Of a stretch of DNA of 64,000 nucleotides, positions 1 to 9,767 are shown piece after piece. Each line of letters opens with the position of its first letter. Within the stretch, counting starts at the first letter, position 1. Origin of the DNA: an uncultured Bryobacteraceae bacterium (GTDB lineage: Bacteria > Acidobacteriota > Terriglobia > Bryobacterales > Bryobacteraceae). The notes under the pieces are model-generated. The model worked only from the letters and a program-made list of their open reading frames with translations, did not search any database and had not been told where the DNA came from. The translations under genes were made by a program, and so were the position numbers. The DNA is taken from contig CAKZUE010000017.1 of the NCBI GenBank assembly GCA_937920635.1, forward strand, positions 62,001 to 126,000. The letters run 5' to 3'.

Positions 1-1
1 C

Positions 2-499
2 GGACTCACGCTGGACATCTTCCACCGCCACGCCGAAAAAGTGGCGATGGGCTGCGTCGCTCAACTCGTCAATTGCATCCACAGCCTTTTCATCGCACAT
101 GAAGACAGGATGCTGCGCACCCCCAACTACCACGTCTTCGATCTTTACAAGGCCCACCACAACGGCATGGCCGTGCGCACGGTCTTCGGCGCGCCGATGG
201 CGGGCAAGGCGCCGCGGCTGGACGGTTCCGCCTCGCTGCATGAAAAGGACAACCGCCTGGTGGTCACTTGCACGCACGCCGATGCGGCCGAACCGCTGGC
301 CGTTGATCTGCGGCTGGAGGGCGGCGCAGTGAACTCGGCGCGGGCGCTGGTGCTGGCCGGCGCGCCGCGCGACCACAACACGTTCGAGCAGCCGGAGCGC
401 GTGAAACCGCGCGAACTCGCCGTGACCGTGCGCCAGGGCCGCCTGGCGTTCGAGTTGCCGCCCTGTTCGGTGGCGGCGCTGGAGGTGACGCTCGGCTAG
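2..499 (+). CDS. Alpha-L-arabinofuranosidase (GH51-like), C-terminal fragment (5' end outside window)
   Basis: Open frame from window edge; 'TLDIFHRHAEKVAMGCVAQLVNCIHSLFIAHEDRMLRTPNYHVFDLYKAHHNG' resembles the C-terminal part of GH51 arabinofuranosidases. Confidence 0.75.
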   Translation, partial: GLTLDIFHRHAEKVAMGCVAQLVNCIHSLFIAHEDRMLRTPNYHVFDLYKAHHNGMAVRTVFGAPMAGKAPRLDGSASLHEKDNRLVVTCTHADAAEPLAVDLRLEGGAVNSARALVLAGAPRDHNTFEQPERVKPRELAVTVRQGRLAFELPPCSVAALEVTLG

Positions 500-596
500 C
501 GGCTGCGGCGCGCTCCTCAGGCCGGGCGCCGGCACGGGTTTCAGACCCTTGACTCCGGCACTGTCTTCGAACATATTGCCGTGAGGAGGTTTTTGC

Positions 597-1454
597 ATGC
601 GGCGATTGTGGCGCTGTGTGGTTCCCCTGGCGGCGGCGGTGGCAGTGTTCAGCAGCGGCGGATGCGGCACTTCGAAGGGGCCCGCGCCCCCGAAGCCCGG
701 AACCCCGCCGTTTTACTGGGCGGCAGCCAAAAGCGCATATCAAAAGGGGGATTTCCAGGCGGCGATGAAAAACCTGAATGGCATCATCGCCACGGAAAAT
801 GAGTTCACGCGGCGGGCGCAGATCTGGCAACTCGTGCTCGACTCCGGCATTGCACGCGGGGAGATGGAATGGGCCGACATCCTGGATGAAGGCCGCCCGG
901 CTGCGAAAGCCAGGGAGATCGATTTCCGCCGTCTGGCCAACGAGGCGCGCGCCCTGGCCGGACAAAGCGCCATGCGCTTTGCCGACACCGGGCACAAGCT
1001 CATGCCCAATCTGACAGAGGACGAGATCGCGCTTCCATTCACGCTGCCGGACGTGAATCGCAGCCGCCCGGTGGAAGTGGAGCGGATCATCAAGGGGATT
1101 CTGCCAATGCCCGCTGAGGTGGACCGGCTTCACAATCTGATGGTGAGGCGCGGCGTGGCGCTGAGCGTGATCGCGGTGGCCGATCCCGGTGGCGATCTGG
1201 AAAAGGCCAGGCAGCTATTTTCGCAATCCGAGCCGAAGGTGAAAAGGGAACAGTTCCTGTTCTTCCTCGCCACGCAATTTGCGGAGATCTCACAGTTGTT
1301 CGCCCCCAAGAAGCTGGACCGCGCGGCGCGCATGAAACTGTTCCTCGACGAGGCGAAGGAGGCCCTGGCGCCCGTCCCCAAGTCGCCCGCGCGCGACAAG
1401 CTCCAGAAGAAAATCGCCGAATACGAAAAGAAAATGCCGAAGATCTCCGGTTGA
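597..1454 (+). CDS. Hypothetical lipoprotein
   Basis: Signal peptide with lipobox-like 'SSGGC'; 285 aa, ends before a convergent terminator. Confidence 0.65.
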   Translation: MRRLWRCVVPLAAAVAVFSSGGCGTSKGPAPPKPGTPPFYWAAAKSAYQKGDFQAAMKNLNGIIATENEFTRRAQIWQLVLDSGIARGEMEWADILDEGRPAAKAREIDFRRLANEARALAGQSAMRFADTGHKLMPNLTEDEIALPFTLPDVNRSRPVEVERIIKGILPMPAEVDRLHNLMVRRGVALSVIAVADPGGDLEKARQLFSQSEPKVKREQFLFFLATQFAEISQLFAPKKLDRAARMKLFLDEAKEALAPVPKSPARDKLQKKIAEYEKKMPKISG

Positions 1455-1461
1455 CCGAAAC

Positions 1462-1493
1462 AAAAAGGGGACAGGAACACAATTCCCCTTTTT
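1462..1493. terminator. Bidirectional intrinsic terminator between convergent genes
   Basis: AAAAAGGGGA-N12-TCCCCTTTTT perfect 10-bp inverted repeat. Confidence 0.8.
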
Positions 1494-1550
1494 GCGTACC
1501 GTAAGTGTGCACACCATGATTCTGCGTGCGGTGCGCGACGCGGAGCCCCG

Positions 1551-3545
1551 TCAGCCGCCGCGGGATGGTTCCGGTTCCGCTTTTTCGCTGAAGAACCCCT
1601 CCACGTCCTCGATGCGCCTCGTCAGCCGGTACGGCGGCAGAGAGTTCAGGAACACCCGGCCATAGCCCGAGCGCAGGATGCGGTTGTCGAGCAAGACCAG
1701 CACGCCGCGGTCGGTGGACGAACGGATCAACCGCCCGAACCCCTGCTTGAGCGCGATGGCCGCCTGCGGCACCTGGTAATCATAGAAAGCGTTGCCGCCA
1801 GCCGCCTGGATCGCTTTGACCCGCGCCTCCACCACGGGATCGCTCGGCACGGCGAATGGCAGCCGGTCGATGATCACGCAGGAGAGCTGTTCGCCCTGTA
1901 CATCGACACCCTGCCAGAACGACGACGTGGCAAACAGCACCGAGTGCGGGGTGGAACGGAACTGATCGAGCAGGGCGCGCTGCGGCGCCGTTCCCTGCAA
2001 CAGCACCGGGTAGTCCAGCCGCGGGGCCACGCGGTCGTGGATCTGGCGCATCTGCTGGTAGCTGGTGAACAGCAGGAACGCCCTGCCCCGGCTGTGCGCC
2101 AGCACCTCGCGAACCTCTTCCGCCGCCGCGGAGACGAACGCCTCGCTGCGGACGTCGGGCAGGTGCCCGGGCACATAGAGCAGCGCCTGATTGGCGTAGT
2201 CGTAGTGGCTCGGCACGATCAGTTCGCGCGCGCCGTCCAGCCCCAGCCTGGCTTTCACGTAGTCGAACGTTCCGCCGACCGCCAGAGTGGCGCTGGTCAG
2301 GACGACGGTCGGGATTTCGCTGAACACTTTTTCCCGGAGCAGCGACGATACGTTCACCGGCGTCGCCTGAAGCGTGAGGTTCCGCCCGCGGCGCTCCACC
2401 CAGTAGACATAATCCGGGTCGCCGCCCTTCATGTAGGCTTCCAGGGTCTCCCGCTGCTGCTTGAGCCGCCGCACCAGCGGTGCGATCTCCTCGGGAGCGT
2501 CCTTGAGCAGCGAAAGGTGCGTCTCCAGCAGTTCCATGGCCGAGAGCAGCCGCCGGTACACCTCGCCGTGACGCTTGAGGAACTCCTCCTGCTGCTTCGC
2601 AAACCCGGACCGCCCCTCCTGTGCCGGGAACAGCGCGAAAAAGCGCTCCGCCTGCTCGGCCATCACGCGGAGCATCTGCTCCAGATCGCGGGTCAAGAGA
2701 TTCTTCCGCCGGGCCACCGCCAGCGTGTCCCGGCGCAGGTCTTCCACCTGGTTGGAAGAGATGCCGAACCCGAAGTACTGTCCGGCCACCTCTTCCAGCT
2801 CGTGCGCCTCGTCGAAAATCACGGCGGAATAATCCGGAAGGATGGCCCCGTATTCGCCCTCTCTCACGGCGATATCGGCGAAAAAGAGGTGGTGGTTCAC
2901 GATGATGATGTCGGACTCCTGAGCCCGCTGATGCATCAGCGTGATGAAGCAACGCTCGAACGACGGGCACTTCTGGCCCGTGCAGAGGTCGGCGCGGGCG
3001 TCCAGTTTCGCCCATGCGGTGGAACTGTCAGGCAGGTTCGGAATCGAAGAGCGGTCGCCCGTTTCAGCCGTCTTCTCCCACTCGCGGATGATGGCGAAGT
3101 CGCTGACCTCCTCGAGTCCGTTCAGCACGGGCTCCCGCTCGGCGTCATAGATCTTCTGGCGGCAGGCGTAGTTGCTGCGGCCCTTCATGTAGCAGGCCCG
3201 GATGCCGCCCTCGAACAGCTCGTTCAGGAAGGGAATGTCTTTGAAATAAAGCTGCTCCTGGAGGTTTTTCGTGCCGGTGGAAATCACCACCCGGCGCCCG
3301 GAAAGGATCGCCGGCACCAGATAGGCCAGCGTCTTGCCGGTGCCTGTGCCGGCCTCGACAATCTGATGGCGTTTTTCGGCCAGCGCCGCCTCGACGGCAA
3401 GCGCCATCTCCAGTTGTCCGCTGCGGAACTCGTAGTTGGGATGCGCGCGCGCCAGCGGGCCGCGGCGTGAGAAGAACTGCTTGACTGTGAACGGCGAGGC
3501 CAAAGCTTTCTTCCAGTGTATGCCGTCCCGGCCGCATTCCCTCAT
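1551..3545 (-). CDS. dinG: ATP-dependent DNA helicase, DinG/XPD-like
   Basis: Walker A 'VEAGTGTGKTLAYLVPAI', 'VIFDEAHELEE', Cys cluster region, 'LFATSSFWQGVDVQGEQLSCVIIDRLPF'. Start trimmed to ATG at 3545 because the ORF extension overlaps the divergent gene. Confidence 0.85.
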   Translation of the reverse strand: MRECGRDGIHWKKALASPFTVKQFFSRRGPLARAHPNYEFRSGQLEMALAVEAALAEKRHQIVEAGTGTGKTLAYLVPAILSGRRVVISTGTKNLQEQLYFKDIPFLNELFEGGIRACYMKGRSNYACRQKIYDAEREPVLNGLEEVSDFAIIREWEKTAETGDRSSIPNLPDSSTAWAKLDARADLCTGQKCPSFERCFITLMHQRAQESDIIIVNHHLFFADIAVREGEYGAILPDYSAVIFDEAHELEEVAGQYFGFGISSNQVEDLRRDTLAVARRKNLLTRDLEQMLRVMAEQAERFFALFPAQEGRSGFAKQQEEFLKRHGEVYRRLLSAMELLETHLSLLKDAPEEIAPLVRRLKQQRETLEAYMKGGDPDYVYWVERRGRNLTLQATPVNVSSLLREKVFSEIPTVVLTSATLAVGGTFDYVKARLGLDGARELIVPSHYDYANQALLYVPGHLPDVRSEAFVSAAAEEVREVLAHSRGRAFLLFTSYQQMRQIHDRVAPRLDYPVLLQGTAPQRALLDQFRSTPHSVLFATSSFWQGVDVQGEQLSCVIIDRLPFAVPSDPVVEARVKAIQAAGGNAFYDYQVPQAAIALKQGFGRLIRSSTDRGVLVLLDNRILRSGYGRVFLNSLPPYRLTRRIEDVEGFFSEKAEPEPSRGG

Positions 3546-3596
3546 CCCCGCCCGGCGCCCGCCGATAAGCAGGGCAGACAGGAATTGTGAAACACC

Positions 3597-4418
3597 ATGC
3601 CTGCGCATGCGCCGCCTGTAAGACTTGACGCGCTGCCGCCGTTCCATCCGGTTGTGACGCGGCTGCTGGCGGAGCTGGCCGGCGAGCCTTCCGGCTTCCG
3701 CCGCATCCGGCTGCTGGTGAGCGAGGATCCGGCGCTGGCAGCCCATGTGCTGCGCCTGGCCAACTCCGCGCTGTTCGGCTGCCGGAACAGGGTCAGCGAC
3801 CTGCTCACGGCGCTGACTCTGATCGGACTGGACCGCCTGCGCGCGTTGGTGCTCACCTACGGCGTGCGCCACCTGTTCCGGCCGGTGGCGCGGTTCCCAG
3901 TATGCCGCACGATCTGGCGGCACAGCTTGGCCACCGCCCTGCTCGCCGCCGACCTCTCGTTCGACAACACCGGAGATATGATGGAAAGCTACACGGCGGG
4001 CCTGCTGCATGATCTGGGGCGCCTCGTGCTGCTCGCTTCGGCCCGGGAATCCTATCTGGCCCTGCTGGAGCAGGCGGAAACTCCGGAGCAGAGCTGCGAC
4101 CTCGAGCGGAGCGCGTTCGGGCTGACGCACGCCGAAGCCGGCGCCCGTGCCATGCGCCGTTACGATCTGCCGGAGCCGCTCGCCGAGGCGGCCCTGCTCC
4201 ACCACCATGACGACCCGCTGGCGCTCTCCCGCCAGAACCCGGCGGCGGCTCTCATCGCCTCCAGCTGCCGCCTGGCTTCCTCGTCCGGCTTCCCTGTCAT
4301 CTTCACTGCGGACCAGCCTCCAGACACGGCGCCCGCCGAAGACGACACTGACGACCTCTGCCTCTATCTCCGCGAGCGCATCGCCGAAGTCGAACTCGAG
4401 CTCGGCCTCGGCTTCTGA
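3597..4418 (+). CDS. HDOD domain-containing protein
   Basis: 'LLVSEDPALAAHVLRLANSALFG...VSDLLTALTLIGLDRLRALVLT' and 'YTAGLLHDLGRLVL' are HDOD signatures. Confidence 0.85.
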   Translation: MPAHAPPVRLDALPPFHPVVTRLLAELAGEPSGFRRIRLLVSEDPALAAHVLRLANSALFGCRNRVSDLLTALTLIGLDRLRALVLTYGVRHLFRPVARFPVCRTIWRHSLATALLAADLSFDNTGDMMESYTAGLLHDLGRLVLLASARESYLALLEQAETPEQSCDLERSAFGLTHAEAGARAMRRYDLPEPLAEAALLHHHDDPLALSRQNPAAALIASSCRLASSSGFPVIFTADQPPDTAPAEDDTDDLCLYLRERIAEVELELGLGF

Positions 4419-4444
4419 CGCCCGGCCGGTGCTACACTCTCCCT

Positions 4445-5650
4445 ATGCCCTCTGGGAACCCGTTCCCAATCGTCGGAACGGCTTATCCGGCTGCTTCCAT
4501 CTCCGGGCAGGCGCCGCGCATCACTTCGCTTCTCGTCAAGCCCGCCTCCGCCGTCTGCAACCTCGACTGCGAATACTGCTTCTACCTCGACCGCGAGGCG
4601 GACCCGTACAAGGACCTTCCGGCGCGGATCATGCCGGAAGACGTGCTGGAGCGTCTGGTCGACGGCTTTTTGTTCTACTCGTATCCCGCCTCCGTTTTTG
4701 CATTCCAGGGCGGAGAACCCACGCTGGCGGGCCTCTCTTTCTTCGAAAAACTGGTCCATTTCCAGCAGAAATACGGCCGGAATGGCCATACCATTTCGAA
4801 TTCTCTTCAGACCAACGCCATTCTTCTTGATGATGCCTGGTGCGCATTTCTGCGCAATTACAATTTTCTGACCGGCATCTCCATCGACGGCCCCGAAGAG
4901 ATTCACGACCGCCACCGCTTCAACCGCGCCGGCCACCCCACCTGGCGCAAGGTGGTGGAGGCCATCGAGCGCATGCAGAAGCACGGAGCGGAGTTCAACA
5001 TCCTGTGCGTCCTCTCCCAGGCCAATGTGGAAAAGCCCCGGGAGCTGTACCGGTTCTTCCGCTCCATCGGCGCGGAACATCTCCAGTTCATCCCGCTGGC
5101 CGAGTTCCATCCGGACGGCTCGCCCATGCCGTTCACCGTCACTCCGGAGCAATACGGCCGTTTTCTCTGCGAAATATTCGACGCATGGTGGCCTGACCGC
5201 CGGAAAGTCCGGATCCGCTTTTTCGACAATCTCGCTGAAGCCGTGGCTGGAATCAAGCCCGGCTCGTGCACGATGCACGAAACCTGCGACAGCTATGTCG
5301 TGATTGAGTACAACGGCGACGTCTACCCCTGCGATTTTTTCGTCGAAAGCTCCTGGAGACTGGGCAACATCACGCTGGATTCTTTTCCTGAAATCGCCCG
5401 CCGCCAGCGCCGGTATCAGTTCGCCGTCAACAAGACGCTGCCCCACGAAGAATGCCGTGTGTGCGAATACCAGTCCATCTGCCATGGCGGGTGCCCCAAG
5501 TTCCGTCACGGTCCGCACCGCCGCTTCGAGGACCTCGACTACTTCTGCCGCGCTTACAAGATGATCTTCGCCAAGGCCACGGGCCCTTTGCGCCGCGAGG
5601 TGGAAAAACTGCTTGGACGCAACACGGCCTCCGCCGCCAACCCCTATTGA
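4445..5650 (+). CDS. Anaerobic sulfatase-maturating enzyme (radical SAM/SPASM)
   Basis: 'KPASAVCNLDCEYCFYLDRE' CX3CX2C motif, 'FAFQGGEPTLAG', C-terminal SPASM cysteines 'CRVCEYQSICHGGCPKFR'. Confidence 0.9.
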   Translation: MPSGNPFPIVGTAYPAASISGQAPRITSLLVKPASAVCNLDCEYCFYLDREADPYKDLPARIMPEDVLERLVDGFLFYSYPASVFAFQGGEPTLAGLSFFEKLVHFQQKYGRNGHTISNSLQTNAILLDDAWCAFLRNYNFLTGISIDGPEEIHDRHRFNRAGHPTWRKVVEAIERMQKHGAEFNILCVLSQANVEKPRELYRFFRSIGAEHLQFIPLAEFHPDGSPMPFTVTPEQYGRFLCEIFDAWWPDRRKVRIRFFDNLAEAVAGIKPGSCTMHETCDSYVVIEYNGDVYPCDFFVESSWRLGNITLDSFPEIARRQRRYQFAVNKTLPHEECRVCEYQSICHGGCPKFRHGPHRRFEDLDYFCRAYKMIFAKATGPLRREVEKLLGRNTASAANPY

Positions 5651-7005
5651 CCTTTCTCCACATCCTCCGGCGGAGGGGCGAACCTCTCCACCCTGACCCG
5701 CGCGATCCGGTTGAAATCCATCTCCACCACTGTGAAGCGTCTGTCTCCGCACTCCACCGCATCTCCTTGCCGCGGAATGCGCCCTAACTGATACATCAGA
5801 TACCCGGCGAGCGTTTCATAGTCGCCCTCGGCCGGCAACTCGATGCCGTATTGCGTATCGAGATCGCGGAGCGGGACGGTTCCCTCCACCTCAAACGCCG
5901 CCGCCGCCTCCGGCGCCGTTTCCTGCTTCAGATCAAATTCATCCTCGATCTCCCCGAACACCTGCTCGAACAGATCCTCGAGCGAGATGAGTCCGGAGAC
6001 GGTGCCGAACTCGTCGACCAGAAACGCCAGATGCGCGTGCTGCTCCCGCAGATCTTCGAGCAGCAGGTGCAGCGGGCGGGACTCCGGGACGATCGGCGCC
6101 CGGCGCAGGATCTTTCGGAGCGAAAACGGCTCCACCGGACGGCGCCGCAGGTTGGACTGGCGCCGCTGCGCCCACACGCCCAGCACATCCTTCACGTGCA
6201 CGAATCCCACCGGGTTTTCGTTGCCCTTCTCGACCACCGGCAGCCGCGAGTACCCCGTTTCGCTCACCCGCTGCAGCACTTCATCGATGTCGGCTTCCGC
6301 CTCCACCGTGGCCATCTGGCTGCGGGGCGCCATCACCTCCCGCGCGCTGTACTCCCTGAGTTCGACCAGCCGCTGCATGGCGGCAGCCTCGAACTCGCCG
6401 ATCTGGCCCGCCGCGCGGCTCGATTCCAGCACAAACTTCAGCTCCTCCGCCGAGTGCGCGCCCGGATTCTGCCCGTGCACGCCGAGCAACCGCGAAACGG
6501 CCGCAGACGACCGTTCCAGCACCCAGACGAACGGCTCCACCACCCGGTAGAACACGAGCAGCGGCGGAGCCACGATCACCGCCACGCGCTCAGCCCTCTC
6601 CATGCCCAGATTCTTCGGGGCGACTTCTCCAAACACGACGTGCATGTAAGTCATGAGGGCGAAGGCCAGTCCCACGCTGAGGATGCTCAGCGCCGCGGAA
6701 GTCACCGGGGTCATGACCGGGGCCAACGCCGACAGGAACAGGCGGTGCAGCGTGGCCTCGCCCAGCCATCCGAGCGCCAGGCTCGTCAGCGTCACGCCCA
6801 CCTGGATCACGGACAGCAACCTTCCGGGATTGGCCAGCAGCAACGCGGCGGCCTTAGCTCCCACATGCCCTTCGTCGCAGAGCTGTTCGAGGCGCGAACG
6901 CCGCATGGACACCAGGGCGATCTCGGCCGCGGCGAGGAACGCATTCGCGCCCACCACCACCAGCATGAAAAACAGCCTGTAACCGTAGTGAGGTTCGCCG
7001 TCCAT
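5644..7005 (-). CDS. CNNM/CorC-type hemolysin-like transporter (DUF21 + CBS + CorC_HlyC)
   Basis: 'MLVVVGANAFLAAAEIALVSMRRSRLEQL', CBS pair, 'EDLFEQVFGEIEDEFD' motif; start trimmed to ATG at 7005. Confidence 0.88.
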   Translation of the reverse strand: MDGEPHYGYRLFFMLVVVGANAFLAAAEIALVSMRRSRLEQLCDEGHVGAKAAALLLANPGRLLSVIQVGVTLTSLALGWLGEATLHRLFLSALAPVMTPVTSAALSILSVGLAFALMTYMHVVFGEVAPKNLGMERAERVAVIVAPPLLVFYRVVEPFVWVLERSSAAVSRLLGVHGQNPGAHSAEELKFVLESSRAAGQIGEFEAAAMQRLVELREYSAREVMAPRSQMATVEAEADIDEVLQRVSETGYSRLPVVEKGNENPVGFVHVKDVLGVWAQRRQSNLRRRPVEPFSLRKILRRAPIVPESRPLHLLLEDLREQHAHLAFLVDEFGTVSGLISLEDLFEQVFGEIEDEFDLKQETAPEAAAAFEVEGTVPLRDLDTQYGIELPAEGDYETLAGYLMYQLGRIPRQGDAVECGDRRFTVVEMDFNRIARVRVERFAPPPEDVEKGQ

Positions 7006-7013
7006 GGCGTGGA

Positions 7014-7862
7014 TCAGAGCGCCGCTCCGTCCGGCGGCGATCCCTCCTCCATCTCCGGGCGTGACGTAGGCTGAATGACCTCGTAGCGGTCGCTCCGGAA
7101 TTCCACCGTGCGCACCTGTCCGCGCGGTCCGAACGCCGGCAGCGCCTGCCCGTTCCACTCCACCGCCACGGCGCCGGCGTTGCCGATCTTCACGCGCAGC
7201 ACGTCGTCCGCGCCAAAGCCCCGCACATCGCCCGCGCGCAGCAGATCGCCGAAGAGAAACTTCCGCCCTTGCCACACCCCGACCCAGCTCAAATCCGAAG
7301 CCCGCACGATGACGCGCACCGCGCCGCTGGAGGCCACAGGCGGCGGCGCGGCTGGAGCCGGAGCCTGCGCCGCCCTGGGTTCTGGAGGCGCGGGAGCCCC
7401 GCTCCCCTGCGCGTTCTTCTCAGCTGCGACAGAGGCCATCGGCACAGCCTGCGAAGCCTTCCACCTCTCCCAGCCGACGTAGGCCGCGGTGCAAAGAGCC
7501 AGCGCCGCTACCAGTCCGCCCGCCCGCGCCGCCCACCACAAAGCCTCTTCCTTGCGGCTGCGGCCCGCCGTCGGCAACGGCGGCACATCGATATGGCGCT
7601 CCGGCGCCTGGTAGGGCTTCTCCGATTCTTCCGAGAGGCTGCGCTCGATTTCGCCCTGGTAGGCTTCTTCGGGCAGTTCGAGCATCCGCGCGTACTGCCG
7701 GACGAAGCTCCGGTAAAAAAAGCCCCCTGGCAGCGACGACCTGTCATCGCGCTCGATCGCTTCAAAAAACCGCGCGCTGATCCGGGTCTGTTGCGCGAGC
7801 TCTTCGATCGTGAGCCCCCGCCGTTCCCGTTCCGCGCGCAACCGCTCGCCCAGCGTCGCCAT
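7014..7862 (-). CDS. RodZ-like helix-turn-helix protein with DUF4115 domain
   Basis: 'MATLGERLRAERERRGLTIEELAQQTRISARFFEAIERDD' HTH, single TM, C-terminal DUF4115-like domain. Confidence 0.8.
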   Translation of the reverse strand: MATLGERLRAERERRGLTIEELAQQTRISARFFEAIERDDRSSLPGGFFYRSFVRQYARMLELPEEAYQGEIERSLSEESEKPYQAPERHIDVPPLPTAGRSRKEEALWWAARAGGLVAALALCTAAYVGWERWKASQAVPMASVAAEKNAQGSGAPAPPEPRAAQAPAPAAPPPVASSGAVRVIVRASDLSWVGVWQGRKFLFGDLLRAGDVRGFGADDVLRVKIGNAGAVAVEWNGQALPAFGPRGQVRTVEFRSDRYEVIQPTSRPEMEEGSPPDGAAL

Positions 7863-8047
7863 ATTCCGCCAACAACAAGCGTATGATACCGCACCCTCCC
7901 CGGATCCGATCCTTTTGCACGCGGCGCCGGACGCGGCCCCGTGGGCTTTGAAGGATAACGGAAGCGCCGCAGGCGCGAAGGGAGCGGCCCGCGGGAGATA
8001 ATCAAGAGCAGCCTCAGCCGCGGGGAATGTATTTTCAGGAGTGAGCC

Positions 8048-8728
8048 ATGATCCCGTTTGATCTCGACGCCGCCGAAGTCCGCGTGCTCGGTTGCCTGGC
8101 GGAAAAGGACCTGGCCACACCGGCTTATTATCCGCTCTCGCTCCACGCGCTTCTCGCCGCCTGCAACCAGAAGTCGAACCGCGAACCAGTGGTTAAGTAC
8201 GAAGAAAACGACGTTCTGGCCGCCCTGCACAGCCTGGAACAAAAGGGCTGGGTTTTGTCTGTGCTCGAGCGGGGCGGCCGCGTCACCAAGTACCAGCATC
8301 GCCTGGTCGAACGTCTCGGGCTGGGCCGCCCCGAGCAGGCCGTTCTCACCGTCCTGATGCTGCGCGGACCTCAGACCGCCGGCGAACTGCGCACTCGCAC
8401 CGAGCGCCTGTACGACTTCTCCGATCTCGACGCCGTCCTTACGGTGCTCCGCCGCCTCGCCGAACGGAAATCCGCGCCTTTGGTGCGCCAGCTCGATCGC
8501 CAGCCCGGCATGAAAGAGAACCGCTGGGCTCACCTGCTGTCCGGCGAGCCGGTCCAGCCTGCTTCCGCCGCGCCGCCGCAGCCCGCACAGGGCCGGCTCA
8601 GCGAGCTGGAGTCCCGCCTCGCGGCTTTGGAACAGCGGCTCGGCGAGCAGGGCGAGCGGCTGTCGCGGATGGAAGATGCGCTGCGCCGGCTGGAAGCTCC
8701 GGGCGGGCGGGCGGACGGGGACCGGTAG
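8048..8728 (+). CDS. yceH: YceH family protein (DUF480)
   Basis: 'LDAAEVRVLGCLAEKDLATPAYYPLSLHALLAACNQKSNREPV'. Confidence 0.9.
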   Translation: MIPFDLDAAEVRVLGCLAEKDLATPAYYPLSLHALLAACNQKSNREPVVKYEENDVLAALHSLEQKGWVLSVLERGGRVTKYQHRLVERLGLGRPEQAVLTVLMLRGPQTAGELRTRTERLYDFSDLDAVLTVLRRLAERKSAPLVRQLDRQPGMKENRWAHLLSGEPVQPASAAPPQPAQGRLSELESRLAALEQRLGEQGERLSRMEDALRRLEAPGGRADGDR

Positions 8729-8748
8729 CTCGCTCCTGCGGCTAAAGA

Positions 8749-9759
8749 TCAGCGCCTGGGGAAGTACCGCACGCGCACCGTCACTGCCATGGCGTCGCCG
8801 GACTGGCTCGGCGGCAACGGCTGCCAGCCAGGCAACTGGTCGAGCAGCGCCAACGCCAGGCGGTCCAGTGCGGCGTTGCCGCTCGGCGTGGCCACCTCAC
8901 GCCGGACGATCCTCCCAACGCGGCCAACTTCCGCTCTGAGCACCGTCATGCCCGGCGCACCGATGTCCCGGCGGTCCGGCATCAGATCGAAGCTGGCGCG
9001 CCGGAGCCGGGTCACGAACACCCGCAGCCACTCCTCCATCTCCGTGGCAGCCGCGGCGTCCGCCTCCACCTCCGCCTGAATGCCCACCCGCGCGGGCGCC
9101 GCCGGCAGCCGCAATCCCTCCGCCGCCCCGCCGCCCGGCACTCCGGCATCGCCCGCCCGCAGGCGGTTCTTGCCCGCCTGGTTGCCGCGCCGCGCTCTGG
9201 TGTTGCTGGGAGGCACCAGATCAAAGGGAGTCGAGACGCCTCCGGCAGCCCTCTCCGGCAGAGTCCCGGCGGGCAGTGCGCCGCCGCCGCCGCTGAGAGG
9301 GACCGACAGCGCGGAGGCGCTGGCATCGTCATTAGTGCGCCGCTCCTGCTCCGGGTTCTGGCCGCCCAACCGCCCGTCCCGCTGCGCCTGCCCTGCCAGC
9401 ACGCGCCGCAGGTCGGGCGCATAGAGCTTCTCCTGCGGCGCCAAAGCGGATAGCGGAATCTGGCGCTCGCGCCCGCGCAGCGCGCTCCGCTGGCCCAGTT
9501 CAAACAGCGGGGACGCCAGCAGGACAGCCTGCCCGAACTGATAGCCGTACCCGTACCGCTGCGCGTATTCCACAACGATCACGCCCGTCTGCACCAGCCA
9601 CGCCACGCATAGGGCATGGACAACCAGAGAGAACAGGTGGGAACCCCACCACAGCCCCTGCTGCCGCTGTTGCAGCTCTTCGCACGATGCCAGCCGCGGC
9701 GCTCCACGCTCCGCCGCGGGCGCCGCCTCCGCTGCTCTAGCCTGAGCGGAGCGTTTCAT
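8749..9759 (-). CDS. TonB/TolA-like energy transducer domain protein
   Basis: N-terminal TM, variable linker, C-terminal 'VGRVGRIVRREVATPSGNAALDRLALALLDQLPGWQPLP'. Confidence 0.6.
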   Translation of the reverse strand: MKRSAQARAAEAAPAAERGAPRLASCEELQQRQQGLWWGSHLFSLVVHALCVAWLVQTGVIVVEYAQRYGYGYQFGQAVLLASPLFELGQRSALRGRERQIPLSALAPQEKLYAPDLRRVLAGQAQRDGRLGGQNPEQERRTNDDASASALSVPLSGGGGALPAGTLPERAAGGVSTPFDLVPPSNTRARRGNQAGKNRLRAGDAGVPGGGAAEGLRLPAAPARVGIQAEVEADAAAATEMEEWLRVFVTRLRRASFDLMPDRRDIGAPGMTVLRAEVGRVGRIVRREVATPSGNAALDRLALALLDQLPGWQPLPPSQSGDAMAVTVRVRYFPRR

Positions 9760-9767
9760 GCCTCACC